DNA from: Marivita sp. S6314
GTDB taxonomy: Bacteria; Pseudomonadota; Alphaproteobacteria; Rhodobacterales; Rhodobacteraceae
NCBI RefSeq assembly: GCF_023015985.1
Contig: NZ_JALKAO010000001.1
Location: 372,001 to 436,000 of the forward strand
Reading direction: 5' to 3'
Length of the DNA stretch: 64,000 bases
Shown: one piece after another, positions 29,313 through 38,600 of the stretch
Layout: each line of letters begins with the position of its first letter
Position numbering within the stretch: position 1 is the stretch's first letter
The notes under the pieces: model-generated
The model's database searches: none
Seen by the model: only the letters and a program-made list of their open reading frames with translations
What the model was told of the DNA's origin: nothing
Position numbers and translations under genes: made by a program

Positions 29313-30476
29313 TTATCCCATCGCCGCCATCATTTCGCGGCCCACCAGCATGCGTCGGATCTCGGACGTGCCCGCGCCGATTTCCATCAGCTTGGCATCG
29401 CGGAAGATACGCGCCACCGGCGCGTCCGACAGGAACCCGGCCCCGCCCATCGCCTGAACCGCCTGATGCGCCTGCACCATCGCCTGTTCGCTGGCATACA
29501 GACAGCACGCCGCCGCATCCTGACGGGTCACGTCGCCCCGGTCACAGGCCTTGGCGACCTCGTACACATAGGCCCGCGCCGAATTCATCGCGGTATACAT
29601 ATCGGCCATCTTGCCTTGCATCAGCTGGAAGCTGCCAATCGGTTGACCGAACTGCTTGCGCTCGGCCATATACGGCATGATTTCGTCCAGACAGGCGGCC
29701 ATGATGCCCAATCCGATCCCGGCCAGCACCACGCGTTCGAAGTCGAGGCCCGACATCAGCACACGCACGCCCTTGCCCTCTTCGCCCAGCACGTTTTCGA
29801 ACGGCACTTCCACATCGTCAAAGATCAGTTCTGCCGTGTTCGATCCGCGCATTCCCAGCTTGTCGAAATGCGGGCTGGTCGAGAACCCGGTCATGGATTT
29901 TTCAATCAGGAACGCCGTGATCCCTTTTGACCCGGCATCCGGATCAGTCTTGGCATAAACGACCAACGTGTCCGCATCCGGCCCGTTGGTGATCCAGTAC
30001 TTGTTCCCGTTCAGGCGGTAATGGTCGTTCCGCTTTTCCGCACGCAGCTTCATGGACACCACGTCCGACCCAGCACCGGGCTCCGACATGGCCAGCGCGC
30101 CGACATGTTCACCGGTGATCAGTTTCGGCAGGTACTTGGCTTTCTGCTCGGCGGTCCCGTTCAGCTTGATCTGGTTCACACATAGGTTCGAATGCGCGCC
30201 ATAGGACAGCGACACAGACGCAGACGCCCGCGCCACCTCTTCCACCGCCACGGTATGCGCCAAGTAGGACATGCCCGCCCCACCGTATTCTTCATCGACC
30301 GTGATGCCGTGCAGGCCCAGTTCACCCATCTCGGTCCAAAGCTGTGGCGGGAAATTGTTTGAGCTGTCGATCTCAGCCGCCATCGGCTTCACGCGCTCCT
30401 GCGCCCAGCGATGCACCATCTCGCGCAGGCTGTTGACGTCTTCCCCAAGATCAAACTGCATGGTGGCGTTGAACAT
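29313..30476 (-). CDS. ivd: Isovaleryl-CoA dehydrogenase
   Basis: A 387-aa acyl-CoA dehydrogenase with the flavin/acyl motifs [21 protein letters not shown] and [19 protein letters not shown], the helical C-terminal domain and [32 protein letters not shown]. Operon context (methylcrotonyl-CoA carboxylase, HMG-CoA lyase) identifies the substrate as isovaleryl-CoA. The ATG at 30476 ([14 protein letters not shown]) follows GGGAGAGG. The first gene of the operon, it is preceded by an inverted-repeat operator 25 nt upstream. Confidence 0.94.
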   Translation of the reverse strand: MFNATMQFDLGEDVNSLREMVHRWAQERVKPMAAEIDSSNNFPPQLWTEMGELGLHGITVDEEYGGAGMSYLAHTVAVEEVARASASVSLSYGAHSNLCVNQIKLNGTAEQKAKYLPKLITGEHVGALAMSEPGAGSDVVSMKLRAEKRNDHYRLNGNKYWITNGPDADTLVVYAKTDPDAGSKGITAFLIEKSMTGFSTSPHFDKLGMRGSNTAELIFDDVEVPFENVLGEEGKGVRVLMSGLDFERVVLAGIGLGIMAACLDEIMPYMAERKQFGQPIGSFQLMQGKMADMYTAMNSARAYVYEVAKACDRGDVTRQDAAACCLYASEQAMVQAHQAVQAMGGAGFLSDAPVARIFRDAKLMEIGAGTSEIRRMLVGREMMAAMG

Positions 30477-30501
30477 GCGCCTCTCCCCCAAAGCGAATTT
30501 A

Positions 30502-30517
30502 TTGAACACTCGTTCAA
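30502..30517. promoter_or_regulatory. Operator-like inverted repeat upstream of ivd
   Basis: A perfect 6-4-6 inverted repeat, TTGAAC-ACTC-GTTCAA. It directly follows the -10 box of the candidate ivd promoter, so a bound protein would cover the transcription start. The form is that of TetR-family regulators of fatty-acid or branched-chain acyl-CoA catabolism, but no regulator gene is in the window. Confidence 0.7.
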
Positions 30518-30547
30518 ATCTTAATGGCAACCTATCGCTTCGGTCAA
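30518..30547 (-). promoter_or_regulatory. Candidate ivd/liu operon promoter
   Basis: On the minus strand TTGACC (30542-30547) is followed after 18 bp by TAAGAT (30518-30523). That is five of six at -35 and four of six at -10. The -10 box abuts the inverted repeat at 30502-30517. The predicted leader is about 30-40 nt long. Confidence 0.5.
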
Positions 30548-30602
30548 GCGTTGCGATACAGTTGCCCTGTGCAGCCCCGTGTTCACCGATCAGGAGATTC
30601 CC

Positions 30603-31058
30603 ATGCGATCCACACTTTCCGCACTCGCCGCCCTTGTCACGTTTTCGTCTGTTGCTATTGCCGAACAGGTTGGCGAAGTGGGCGTCGATTGGGTTGGCAA
30701 TGACATCATCATCGAAGCCATCGCAGACCCGGATGTCGACGGGGTGACCTGCCACATTGCCTATTTCGAACGCGGGCTGATTGATCGGCTCAGCAAGGGC
30801 AACTGGTTCGAAGACCCGTCAAACGCGTCGATTTCGTGCCGCCAGACCGGCCCCATCACAATCGGTGACATTGACCGCGACGAAAACGGCGAAGACGTGT
30901 TCCGCGCCTCGCGGTCGATTATCCTCAAATCGCTGCGCGTGAAACGCATCTTTGACGAGGCCAACCAGACATTGATCTACATCGCGCACGCGGCAGAACT
31001 GACGGATGGGTCCGCCAAGGTCTCCATGTCGACCGTGCCGTTGTATCAGGCCGACTGA
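30603..31058 (+). CDS. creA: CreA family protein
   Basis: The 151-aa protein has a signal peptide ([20 protein letters not shown]). The CreA pattern follows: [80 protein letters not shown] and STVPL near the end. CreA is a periplasmic protein of unclear function in many proteobacteria. The ATG at 30603 follows AGGAG. It is divergent from ivd, and its 3' end overlaps the convergent gph-like gene by 13 nt. Confidence 0.9.
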   Translation: MRSTLSALAALVTFSSVAIAEQVGEVGVDWVGNDIIIEAIADPDVDGVTCHIAYFERGLIDRLSKGNWFEDPSNASISCRQTGPITIGDIDRDENGEDVFRASRSIILKSLRVKRIFDEANQTLIYIAHAAELTDGSAKVSMSTVPLYQAD

Positions 31059-31717
31059 GGCAGGATCCGGTTCGCAACGCCCGGCAATTCGTCAAAGTGA
31101 TGGATGATCGCGTCCGGCTCCAGCGCCGCCATGTCGCCGCCGGCCGGACCGAATCCCACCAGCACGCACGCCACACCCGCCGCACGGGCCGTATCGCGGT
31201 CGGTGACGGTGTCACCGATCAGGCAACTTTGCGCCACAGCCCCACCTGCCCGCTCAACCGCCGCCACATAGGGCGCGGCATCCGGTTTGCGCGTGGTCAG
31301 GGTATCGGCCCCGATCAACGATCCAAACGCGTCCCGCACGCCCAGACGCGTCATCAGGGATTGCGCCAGACCTTCGGGCTTATTGGTGCAGATGCCAACG
31401 CGAATCCCGTCCAGTTTCAGCGTCTCAACCGCGTCCATCGCGCCGGGATACATCACCGTGTGGACATCCAGCGCGTCGCCATAGGCCGACAAAAGTTCGG
31501 GATACCAGCGCTCCACCAGATCGGCGGAATACTGCTCAGCCCGCTCCAGCCCAAGCGTCAGCATCGCCTTTCCGCCGCGTAACGCCGTGCCCGCATCGGT
31601 CGCCGGGTCAAGGCGCGTGGCGATCCCCATGCGATCAAAACAATGGTTGGCCGCCGCGATCAGGTCGCCGCTTGTGTCGGCCAGCGTGCCGTCCAGATCG
31701 AAAATCACCGTTCGCAC
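31046..31717 (-). CDS. gph: HAD-family phosphatase, probable phosphoglycolate phosphatase
   Basis: A 223-aa HAD hydrolase with the nucleophile motif FDLDGTLADTSGDL, the motif II/III region VGICTNKPEGL and TRKPDAAPY, and motif IV IGDTVTDRDTARAAGV. It probably removes phosphate from 2-phosphoglycolate; HAD substrate assignments from sequence are only moderately safe. The start is a GTG at 31717 with AGGAG at 7 nt. The longer upstream frame is rejected. It is divergent from glmU. Confidence 0.85.
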   Translation of the reverse strand: MRTVIFDLDGTLADTSGDLIAAANHCFDRMGIATRLDPATDAGTALRGGKAMLTLGLERAEQYSADLVERWYPELLSAYGDALDVHTVMYPGAMDAVETLKLDGIRVGICTNKPEGLAQSLMTRLGVRDAFGSLIGADTLTTRKPDAAPYVAAVERAGGAVAQSCLIGDTVTDRDTARAAGVACVLVGFGPAGGDMAALEPDAIIHHFDELPGVANRILPQSA

Positions 31718-31822
31718 TGCATCTCTCCTGTCACAACCCGCAACCTTGTGTGAAATCACGCGGCTTGCGGCACTGGGTCAGACGGATAAAAGGAGCACAA
31801 GAAAAACACAAAGAGAAACCTG

Positions 31823-33172
31823 ATGAGCATAGCACTGGTCCTACTGGCAGCGGGCAAAGGCACTCGCATGGAGTCCGACCGTCCCAAGGTCCTGCACAAG
31901 ATCGGCGGCGCGCCGCTGCTGCACCATGCGATGCTTTCGGCCTCGGCGCTGGAGCCCGAGCGTACGGTCGTCGTGACCGGTCACGGCACGGATCTGGTCG
32001 AGGCCGCCGCCAAGGCGTTTGACGCCGACGCAACCACCGTCTTGCAAGCCGAACAATTGGGCACCGCCCATGCCGTGGCCCAGGCCAAAGACGCGTTGGA
32101 CGGGTTCGACGGAGACGTCATCGTGCTCTATGGCGACACCCCCTTTATTTCGACCGAAACGCTGGACGACATGATCAAGGCGCGTGCCGACCACGATGTT
32201 GTGGTTTTGGGCTTTGACGCGGCCGACCCCGGCCGGTACGGGCGCCTGATCATGGACGATACCGCGCTGTCGAAAATCGTGGAATACAAGGATGCCTCAC
32301 CTGAAGAACGGGCGGTAACACTCTGTAACTCTGGCGTTGTCTGTGCAAAGAGAACCGTGCTGTTTGACCTGATTGATGCGGTCGACAACAACAACGCATC
32401 CGGCGAATACTACCTGACCGACATCGTCGAAATCGCCAACACGCGCGGGCTGAAAGCCACCGCCGTAACGTGTGACGAGGCCGAAACACTGGGCATCAAT
32501 TCCCGCGCGGAACTCGCCGCTGCGGAAGCCGCGTTCCAGCGCACCACCCGCGCCGCGATGATGAAGAGCGGCGTTCAGATGCAAGCCCCCGACACCGTCT
32601 TTTTCTCGTATGACACCGTCATCGGACGTGACGCCGAAATCGAACCCAACGTGGTCTTCGCCCCCGGCGTCACCGTCGAATCCAACGCCCGCATCCGCGC
32701 CTTCAGCCATCTGGAAGGCGCCCATGTCAGCCAGGGCGCCACCGTCGGTCCCTTCGCCCGTCTGCGCCCCGGTGCGGAACTGGCGGAGAACGTGCATATC
32801 GGCAACTTTGTCGAGATCAAGAACGCCACAGTCGATGAGGGCGCAAAGGTGAATCACCTAACCTATATCGGCGACGCAGAGATCGGCGCGCGCAGCAATA
32901 TCGGCGCGGGCACCATCACCTGCAATTATGACGGGGTGATGAAGCACAAAACGACCATCGGTCAGGATGTCTTTATCGGCTCCAACACCATGCTGGTGGC
33001 CCCGGTCACCGTGGGCGATGAGGCCATGACTGCAACCTCCACCACCGTCACCAAAAACGTGCCGCACGGCGCGATGGCAATTGGCCGTGTGGACCAGACG
33101 AACAAAAATGGCATGGCGCGCAAGCTCTTTTCAATGCTGCGCGCGAAAAAAGCCAAACAGGCAAAGGATTGA
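31823..33172 (+). CDS. glmU: Bifunctional UDP-GlcNAc pyrophosphorylase / glucosamine-1-P acetyltransferase
   Basis: A 449-aa enzyme. The N-terminal nucleotidyltransferase domain starts LVLLAAGKGTRMESDRPKVLH. The C-terminal left-handed beta-helix acetyltransferase domain contains NFVEIKNATVDEGAKVNHLTYIGDAEIG and GAGTITCNYDGVMKHKT. It makes UDP-GlcNAc for peptidoglycan and lipopolysaccharide. glmS follows after 3 nt, so the last two activities of the hexosamine pathway are co-transcribed with the first committed enzyme. Confidence 0.97.
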   Translation: MSIALVLLAAGKGTRMESDRPKVLHKIGGAPLLHHAMLSASALEPERTVVVTGHGTDLVEAAAKAFDADATTVLQAEQLGTAHAVAQAKDALDGFDGDVIVLYGDTPFISTETLDDMIKARADHDVVVLGFDAADPGRYGRLIMDDTALSKIVEYKDASPEERAVTLCNSGVVCAKRTVLFDLIDAVDNNNASGEYYLTDIVEIANTRGLKATAVTCDEAETLGINSRAELAAAEAAFQRTTRAAMMKSGVQMQAPDTVFFSYDTVIGRDAEIEPNVVFAPGVTVESNARIRAFSHLEGAHVSQGATVGPFARLRPGAELAENVHIGNFVEIKNATVDEGAKVNHLTYIGDAEIGARSNIGAGTITCNYDGVMKHKTTIGQDVFIGSNTMLVAPVTVGDEAMTATSTTVTKNVPHGAMAIGRVDQTNKNGMARKLFSMLRAKKAKQAKD

Positions 33173-33175
33173 TTT

Positions 33176-34993
33176 ATGTGCGGAATTGTCGGCGTTCTGG
33201 GACAACACGAAGCCGCCCCGCTTTTGGTCGAAGCGCTCAAGCGGCTTGAATATCGCGGATACGACAGCGCCGGGATTGCCACAATCAACAAAGGAACACT
33301 CGACCGCCGCCGCGCCGTGGGCAAGCTGGTCAACCTGTCGGATATGCTGGTGCACAACCCATTGCCCGGCAAATCCGGCATCGGCCACACCCGTTGGGCC
33401 ACCCATGGCGCACCAAACGCCACCAACGCCCACCCGCATCAATCCGGGCCGGTCGCCGTGGTGCACAACGGGATCATCGAAAACTTCAAGGAATTGCGCG
33501 TTGAACTGGCCGATCACCAGATCACCCCGGAAACCGACACCGACACCGAAACCATCGCCCTGCTGACGCATCACTTCATGCAGCAGGGCCTCAGCCATGT
33601 CGAAGCCGCCCGCAAATGCCTGTCCCGTCTGGAAGGCGCGTTTGCTCTGGCCTTCCTGTTTGACGGCGAAGACGACCTGATCGTCGCCGCGCGCAAGGGC
33701 AGCCCGCTGGCCATCGGCCATGGCGACGAGGAAATGTTTGTCGGCTCCGACGCCATTGCGCTGGCCCCGCTGACCGACCGGATCACCTATCTCGAAGAAG
33801 GCGATTGCGCGATCCTCACACGGCATACCCTTGATATCTTTGATGAAAGCGGCGCAAATGTGATCCGCGAATTGCGTCAGATCAGCATGGATGCCGCCCG
33901 CGTCGACAAGGGCGGGTACAAGCATTTCATGGCCAAGGAAATCGCCGAGCAACCCACTGTTCTGGCCGACGCATTGCGCGCCTATCTGGATGGCGACACG
34001 ATCGTTCTGCCCGACACCCTTCCGGATTTCTCCAAGATCGACCGCCTGACCATGGTGGCCTGCGGCACTGCGTTCTACGCCTGTCTGACGGCGAAATACT
34101 GGTTCGAACAACTGGCGCAGCTTCCCGTCGAAGTCGATATCGCTTCTGAGTTCCGCTATCGCGAACCGCCCATCACCAGCGGCACCGTGGCGCTGTTCGT
34201 CTCGCAATCCGGCGAAACAGCCGACACGCTGGCCGCCCTGCGCTATTGCAAAGGCAAGGCTGAAAAAATCCTGTCCGTGGTCAATGTCGACGAAAGCTCC
34301 ATCGCCCGCGAAAGCGATGTTGCCCTGCCGATCCATGCCGGTGTCGAAGTTGGCGTGGCCTCCACCAAAGCCTTCACCTGCCAGTTGAACGCCCTGCTCC
34401 TGCTGGCACTCAAGGCCGCCCACCAGCGCGGCAAGATGAGTGATGAAAAGCTCTCTGAAACACTGACCAACCTGCGCGCATTGCCGGGCCTGTTCAACGC
34501 AACGCTCGACCGCGACCCCACATTGGCCAAAGCCGCGCAAAAGATCGCCGAAGCCCGGGACGTTCTGTTTCTGGGGCGTGGGCTGATGTATCCACTTGCA
34601 CTAGAAGGCGCATTGAAGCTGAAAGAAATCAGCTATATACATGCCGAGGCTTATGCTTCAGGTGAACTTAAGCACGGCCCAATCGCCCTGATCGACAAAG
34701 CCGTGCCAGTGGTCGTCATGGCGCCGCGCGACACGCTCTTCGACAAGACCGTCTCGAACATGCACGAGGTGATGGCCCGGGGCGGCAAGGTCTGCCTCAT
34801 CACCGACGCCTCCGGGGCAGAAGCCGCCGGGTCAGACGTCTGGCGCACCATTGTTCTGCCCGAAGTGGACCCGATCCTGTCGCCGCTGCTTTACGCCCTG
34901 CCCGCGCAATTGCTGGCCTACCATGCCGCCATCGCCAAAGGCACCGATGTCGACCAGCCCCGCAACTTGGCGAAATCGGTGACCGTGGAATGA
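33176..34993 (+). CDS. glmS: Glutamine--fructose-6-phosphate aminotransferase
   Basis: A 605-aa enzyme with the N-terminal glutaminase nucleophile as Cys2 (MCGIVGVLGQ), the GIGHTRWATHG motif, two SIS sugar-isomerase domains (MVACGTAFYACLTAKYWFE and FLGRGLMYPLALEGALKLKE) and the C-terminal AKSVTVE tail. It makes glucosamine-6-phosphate from fructose-6-phosphate and glutamine. It lies directly downstream of glmU. I see no glmS ribozyme, as expected in this group. Confidence 0.97.
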   Translation: MCGIVGVLGQHEAAPLLVEALKRLEYRGYDSAGIATINKGTLDRRRAVGKLVNLSDMLVHNPLPGKSGIGHTRWATHGAPNATNAHPHQSGPVAVVHNGIIENFKELRVELADHQITPETDTDTETIALLTHHFMQQGLSHVEAARKCLSRLEGAFALAFLFDGEDDLIVAARKGSPLAIGHGDEEMFVGSDAIALAPLTDRITYLEEGDCAILTRHTLDIFDESGANVIRELRQISMDAARVDKGGYKHFMAKEIAEQPTVLADALRAYLDGDTIVLPDTLPDFSKIDRLTMVACGTAFYACLTAKYWFEQLAQLPVEVDIASEFRYREPPITSGTVALFVSQSGETADTLAALRYCKGKAEKILSVVNVDESSIARESDVALPIHAGVEVGVASTKAFTCQLNALLLLALKAAHQRGKMSDEKLSETLTNLRALPGLFNATLDRDPTLAKAAQKIAEARDVLFLGRGLMYPLALEGALKLKEISYIHAEAYASGELKHGPIALIDKAVPVVVMAPRDTLFDKTVSNMHEVMARGGKVCLITDASGAEAAGSDVWRTIVLPEVDPILSPLLYALPAQLLAYHAAIAKGTDVDQPRNLAKSVTVE

Positions 34994-35015
34994 CGCAGCA
35001 CGCAGCAGCACCAAC

Positions 35016-35699
35016 ATGACCCTGGACGACGCCCTTGCTGCGCTGAAAGCCAAGGCTCAACCCGGTCGCGCGGAGCAAATGGCGGCCTATCACAAGGCCC
35101 CGCGCACCTATCTGGGCGTCGCCAATCCGGACACCGACATTCTGGTCCGGGCCTGGCGCAAAGACCTCGACCTTCCGACGCGCCTGACGCTGGCAGGCGA
35201 TTTGTGGCAAACGGATATCTTCGAAGCCCGTGTTGCGGCGGCAAAATTGCTGACCCAAGCCCGGATCAAACCAACGGACGACGCGGCGTGGACCTTGATC
35301 CAATCCTGGGTGCCGGAGTTTGACAGTTGGGCCATCGCCGATCACGCCTGCATGGCCGGACAACGCCGACTTACCGCCGACCCCACCCGCCTTGAAACGA
35401 TCGAAACCTGGACCAACAGCGATCACATATGGACGCGCCGCGCCGCTTTGGTGATCACCCTGCCCTGGACCAAGCAAAACCACCCGTCAGAGGCGGAACA
35501 GGCCGCCCGCGACCGGATTCTGGGATGGGCCGCAGGCTATGTCTCCGACCCGGAGTGGTTCATTCAGAAAGCCGTCGCCTGGTGGCTCCGCGATCTGTCC
35601 CGCCACGATCCGGACCGCACCCGCGCCTTTCTTGCCGCGCATGGTGACCGGATGAAACCTTTTGCCCGCAAAGAGGCCGCGCGCCTGTTACCCGCCTGA
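35016..35699 (+). CDS. DNA alkylation repair protein (AlkD-like HEAT repeat family)
   Basis: A 227-aa helical-repeat protein with the alkylation-repair family pattern: AYHKAPRTYLGVANPDTDILVRAW, then WQTDIFEARVAAAKLLTQ, WVPEFDSWAIADHACM, WTRRAALVITLPWTK and DPEWFIQKAVAWWLRDLSRHDPDRTRAFL. AlkD proteins excise alkylated purines. The gene starts 22 nt after glmS and may be co-transcribed. Its last 12 nt overlap the convergent lipoprotein gene. Confidence 0.88.
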   Translation: MTLDDALAALKAKAQPGRAEQMAAYHKAPRTYLGVANPDTDILVRAWRKDLDLPTRLTLAGDLWQTDIFEARVAAAKLLTQARIKPTDDAAWTLIQSWVPEFDSWAIADHACMAGQRRLTADPTRLETIETWTNSDHIWTRRAALVITLPWTKQNHPSEAEQAARDRILGWAAGYVSDPEWFIQKAVAWWLRDLSRHDPDRTRAFLAAHGDRMKPFARKEAARLLPA

Positions 35700-36179
35700 A
35701 AACACCTGCACCTCGACCAACCCGGTCAGTGGCACACCAACAAGACGCATGGCGGGCAAGGACATGCGGCTCCCGGCGGTGGCGGGTCCGTCAATCGGAA
35801 TCAACTCGACCTGCGAGGACTGCCCGGTTGCCGGGTAGAGCACGCGGCCCTGTCCCGGCGCCGAAACCAACGGCGTTTCGATCCAGAACCCCGGACGCGC
35901 CGGATCCCCCAGCGACACGATGGTTGTGCCCAAAGACCGCTCCCCGCCCACATCCACCGATGCCGCTGCCGCACGCTCTTCTTCCGTCGTCGTGTCGAAC
36001 TCTTCCACGGTCCGTGCCGTGGGCGGCGGTGTGCGCACCGTCACATCCAGCGCATCGGGCCGCGCCTGCGGGCGCATCTGGCCGTCTGACAGGCCCTCCG
36101 GCGACGGGCGCTCCAGCGAAAACTGGCCGCACCCGGCCAACAGCGCGAAAACACTCAAAATTCCTGCTTTTCTAATCAC
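35688..36179 (-). CDS. Putative lipoprotein, Pro/Ala-rich N-terminus
   Basis: A 163-aa protein with a lipobox (LLAGC, cysteine at residue 17), a Pro/Thr/Arg-rich stretch (PQARPDALDVTVRTPPPTAR) and a C-terminal half rich in beta-strand residues (SLGTTIVSLGDPARPGFWIETPLV). Relatives in Rhodobacterales are sometimes labelled D-galactarate dehydratase, which nothing in this sequence supports. Function unknown; probably in the outer membrane or periplasm. It is divergent from moaA. Confidence 0.82.
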   Translation of the reverse strand: MIRKAGILSVFALLAGCGQFSLERPSPEGLSDGQMRPQARPDALDVTVRTPPPTARTVEEFDTTTEEERAAAASVDVGGERSLGTTIVSLGDPARPGFWIETPLVSAPGQGRVLYPATGQSSQVELIPIDGPATAGSRMSLPAMRLVGVPLTGLVEVQVFSGG

Positions 36180-36259
36180 TTGCGCCTCCGACCTTTGTCC
36201 TGCCGTGGATTGCTGTCACATACTTGCCCACCTCTTGCTGAAAGGCTAGGGTCATCAGC

Positions 36260-37264
36260 ATGACACCGCTTATTGACCCGTTCCAGCGCGCGATCAATTA
36301 CCTTCGCGTCTCCGTCACGGACCGCTGCGATTTTCGCTGCGTGTACTGCATGTCCGAGAACATGACCTTCCTGCCCAAGAAGGAATTGCTGACGCTCGAA
36401 GAACTGGATCGCATGTGCTCCACCTTCATTGGCATGGGGGTCGAAAAGCTGCGCATCACCGGCGGCGAACCCCTTGTGCGGCGCGACATCATGACCTTCT
36501 TCCGCGCCATGACGCGCCATCTTGAGGCCGGCACGCTCAAGGAACTGACCCTGACGACAAACGGCTCACAACTGGAACGCTTTGCCGACGCGCTTTATGA
36601 CGCCGGTGTGCGCCGGGTGAATATCTCGCTCGACACGCTGGACGAACAGAAATTCGCCGACATCACCCGCTGGGGCCGCCTGCCACAGGTGCTCAAGGGG
36701 ATCGACGCCGCCCAGAACGCCGGGCTGCGGGTCAAGATCAACGCGGTTGCGCTCAAGGGCTTTAACGAAGATGAACTGTTCACCATGACAGACTGGTGCG
36801 CCAGCCGCGATATGGACCTGACCTTCATCGAAGTGATGCCCATGGGCGATATCGGCAACGAAGACCGTCTGGGCCAATACTGGAAACTCAGCGAATTGCG
36901 CGACGAGTTGCGCAAGCAATTCACCCTGACCGATCTGCCCGAACGCACCGGCGGTCCCGCGCGCTACGTCCGGATCGAGGAAACCGGCCAGAAAATCGGC
37001 TTCATCACGCCGCTGACCCACAATTTCTGCGAAAGCTGCAACCGCGTGCGCCTGACCTGCACCGGAGAACTGTTCATGTGCCTTGGACAGGAAGACAACG
37101 CCGATTTACGCAGCGCCTTGCGCAACCACCCCGACAGCAATGCGCCGCTTGAACAGGCCATTCGGGATGCGATCCTGCGCAAACCCAAAGGGCACGACTT
37201 TGACTATTCCCGACAAACCGTCGATGGCCGCGTATCGCGCCACATGAGCCATACCGGCGGCTGA
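36260..37264 (+). CDS. moaA: GTP 3',8-cyclase, molybdopterin biosynthesis
   Basis: The 334-aa radical SAM enzyme makes the first committed precursor of the molybdenum cofactor. The N-terminal [4Fe-4S] motif is C23-C27-C30 (CDFRCVYC). The C-terminal cluster ligands lie in [19 protein letters not shown]. The protein ends in the conserved GG tail (SHTGG). The gene is divergent from the lipoprotein gene and is followed by a cluster of repeats and hairpins. Confidence 0.97.
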   Translation: MTPLIDPFQRAINYLRVSVTDRCDFRCVYCMSENMTFLPKKELLTLEELDRMCSTFIGMGVEKLRITGGEPLVRRDIMTFFRAMTRHLEAGTLKELTLTTNGSQLERFADALYDAGVRRVNISLDTLDEQKFADITRWGRLPQVLKGIDAAQNAGLRVKINAVALKGFNEDELFTMTDWCASRDMDLTFIEVMPMGDIGNEDRLGQYWKLSELRDELRKQFTLTDLPERTGGPARYVRIEETGQKIGFITPLTHNFCESCNRVRLTCTGELFMCLGQEDNADLRSALRNHPDSNAPLEQAIRDAILRKPKGHDFDYSRQTVDGRVSRHMSHTGG

Positions 37265-37276
37265 ACCGTCCGCACA

Positions 37277-37330
37277 GCGAGGGGCCAGCCCCTCGCGCTC
37301 CCCGAGGTATTTCCAAACCGAAGAAGCAGC
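37277..37330 (-). repeat. Intergenic repeat copy 3 with hairpin, behind moaA
   Basis: Read on the minus strand this is CTTCGGTTTGGAAATACCTC followed by GGGGAGC and the hairpin GCGAGGGG-CTGG-CCCCTCGC (37277-37296). It faces copy 4 in the opposite orientation. The hairpin is 12 nt after the moaA stop and could end that transcript, but there is no U-run. Confidence 0.6.
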
Positions 37331-37341
37331 AGGACACGCCC

Positions 37342-37391
37342 TGATCTTCTCTGTTTCACAAATACCTTGGGGTTTGGGGCAACGCCCCAAC
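37342..37391 (+). repeat. Intergenic repeat copy 4 with hairpin, behind anmK
   Basis: Plus-strand copy: ATCTTCTCTGTTTCACAAAT, ACCTTGGGG, then the hairpin TTGGGGC-AAC-GCCCCAA (37374-37390). It lies tail-to-tail with copy 3 between the convergent genes moaA and anmK, and shares the AAATACCT core and GC palindrome with copies 1 and 2. Confidence 0.6.
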
Positions 37392-37449
37392 TCGCGGGAT
37401 GACCCGCAGGGTCAGCGCGCCAGAGCAGCGCGCCGCAGGCGCACATTCT

Positions 37450-38547
37450 TCAGACCCGTGTGATCTGTCCACCGCCCACCGGGGCACGCACCCCGGTTGT
37501 GCCGGGGGCCGAGGTCGGCAGGCCGCGCATCACGCGCACCGCCAGATAGGCAAACGCCTGCGCCTCCAGCATATCGCCATCCAGCCCCACCTCTTCCACC
37601 GGCGCAACCGGGCAATCCAGCGCGGTTTGCAGCATCGCCATCATCACCGGGTTGCGCCGCCCGCCGCCGGTCACCAGCACGCGCTCCGGCGGGCTGGGAC
37701 AATGCTCCATCCCCTGCATCACCGCCGCCGCCGCCATTGCGGTCATGGTGGCTGCGGCATCGGCATCGTCCAATTCGCGCACCAGGTCCAGCATCAGTGA
37801 AAAATCGTTCCGATCCAGAGACTTCGGTGGCATCTTTCGGAAATACCCTTCCTCTAGAAACAGCTCCAGCGCCCCGTCAACCACCTGCCCCTGACCGGCC
37901 AGCGCGCCATCGGCATCAAAATCGAGACCGCGCCGCTGCATCATCAGATCATTGATCGGCGCATTCGCCGGCCCGGTGTCAAAGGCCAGCAAAGCCCCCG
38001 GTGCATCAGGCGCGTCGGAGGTCGGATCAACCCAGGTCAGATTGCCCACCCCGCCAAGGTTCAGAAACGCAACCGACCGCTGCGCGCCGATCCACTTGGC
38101 ACAGGCCCAATGGAAAAACGGTGCAAGCGGCGCGCCCTCGCCCCCAAGCTCCACATCCGACGACCGGAAATCCCACACCACAGAACAGTTCAAAGCTGCG
38201 GCCAAAGCCATGCCGTCGCCAACCTGTAGCGTGCCACGCCCGCGCGGCTCATGCGCCAGCGTCTGGCCGTGAAACCCGATCAGCGCCGCGTCGTCAAATC
38301 CCTGCAAAGCGGCGATATGGGCGTCGGTCACGACCTGCGCCGCCGCTTCTACGGCGTCGCCAGACCACTGGCCCAAACCCGCGCGCAAACACGCCTGCTC
38401 TGCGGTGCTGTAGGCCCGGTACGCCGTGGGTCCAAAGCCGGAAATCGTCACCCCGTCGGTCCGCAACATGGCCGCGTCCACCCCGTCCAAAGACGTGCCC
38501 GACATCGCCCCCAATGCCCAGATTGGTTCTGCCAACTTGCCCTTCAC
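37450..38547 (-). CDS. anmK: Anhydro-N-acetylmuramic acid kinase
   Basis: A 365-aa sugar kinase of the cell-wall recycling pathway, phosphorylating 1,6-anhydro-MurNAc. Family motifs are [16 protein letters not shown] at the N-terminus, [51 protein letters not shown] and [15 protein letters not shown]. The start is a GTG at 38547, 15 codons before the conserved SGTSLDG. It is divergent from tyrS with a 53-nt spacer. Confidence 0.94.
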   Translation of the reverse strand: MKGKLAEPIWALGAMSGTSLDGVDAAMLRTDGVTISGFGPTAYRAYSTAEQACLRAGLGQWSGDAVEAAAQVVTDAHIAALQGFDDAALIGFHGQTLAHEPRGRGTLQVGDGMALAAALNCSVVWDFRSSDVELGGEGAPLAPFFHWACAKWIGAQRSVAFLNLGGVGNLTWVDPTSDAPDAPGALLAFDTGPANAPINDLMMQRRGLDFDADGALAGQGQVVDGALELFLEEGYFRKMPPKSLDRNDFSLMLDLVRELDDADAAATMTAMAAAAVMQGMEHCPSPPERVLVTGGGRRNPVMMAMLQTALDCPVAPVEEVGLDGDMLEAQAFAYLAVRVMRGLPTSAPGTTGVRAPVGGGQITRV

Positions 38548-38600
38548 CTTTTGCCCCGCCCTGCGTATAGCTGCCGGACCAAACTTTAAGAGGCATTCCC

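Noticed and set aside
35688-36179. D-galactarate dehydratase annotation for the lipoprotein
   Set aside because: Relatives carry this label, but the sequence is a short lipobox protein without any dehydratase motif.
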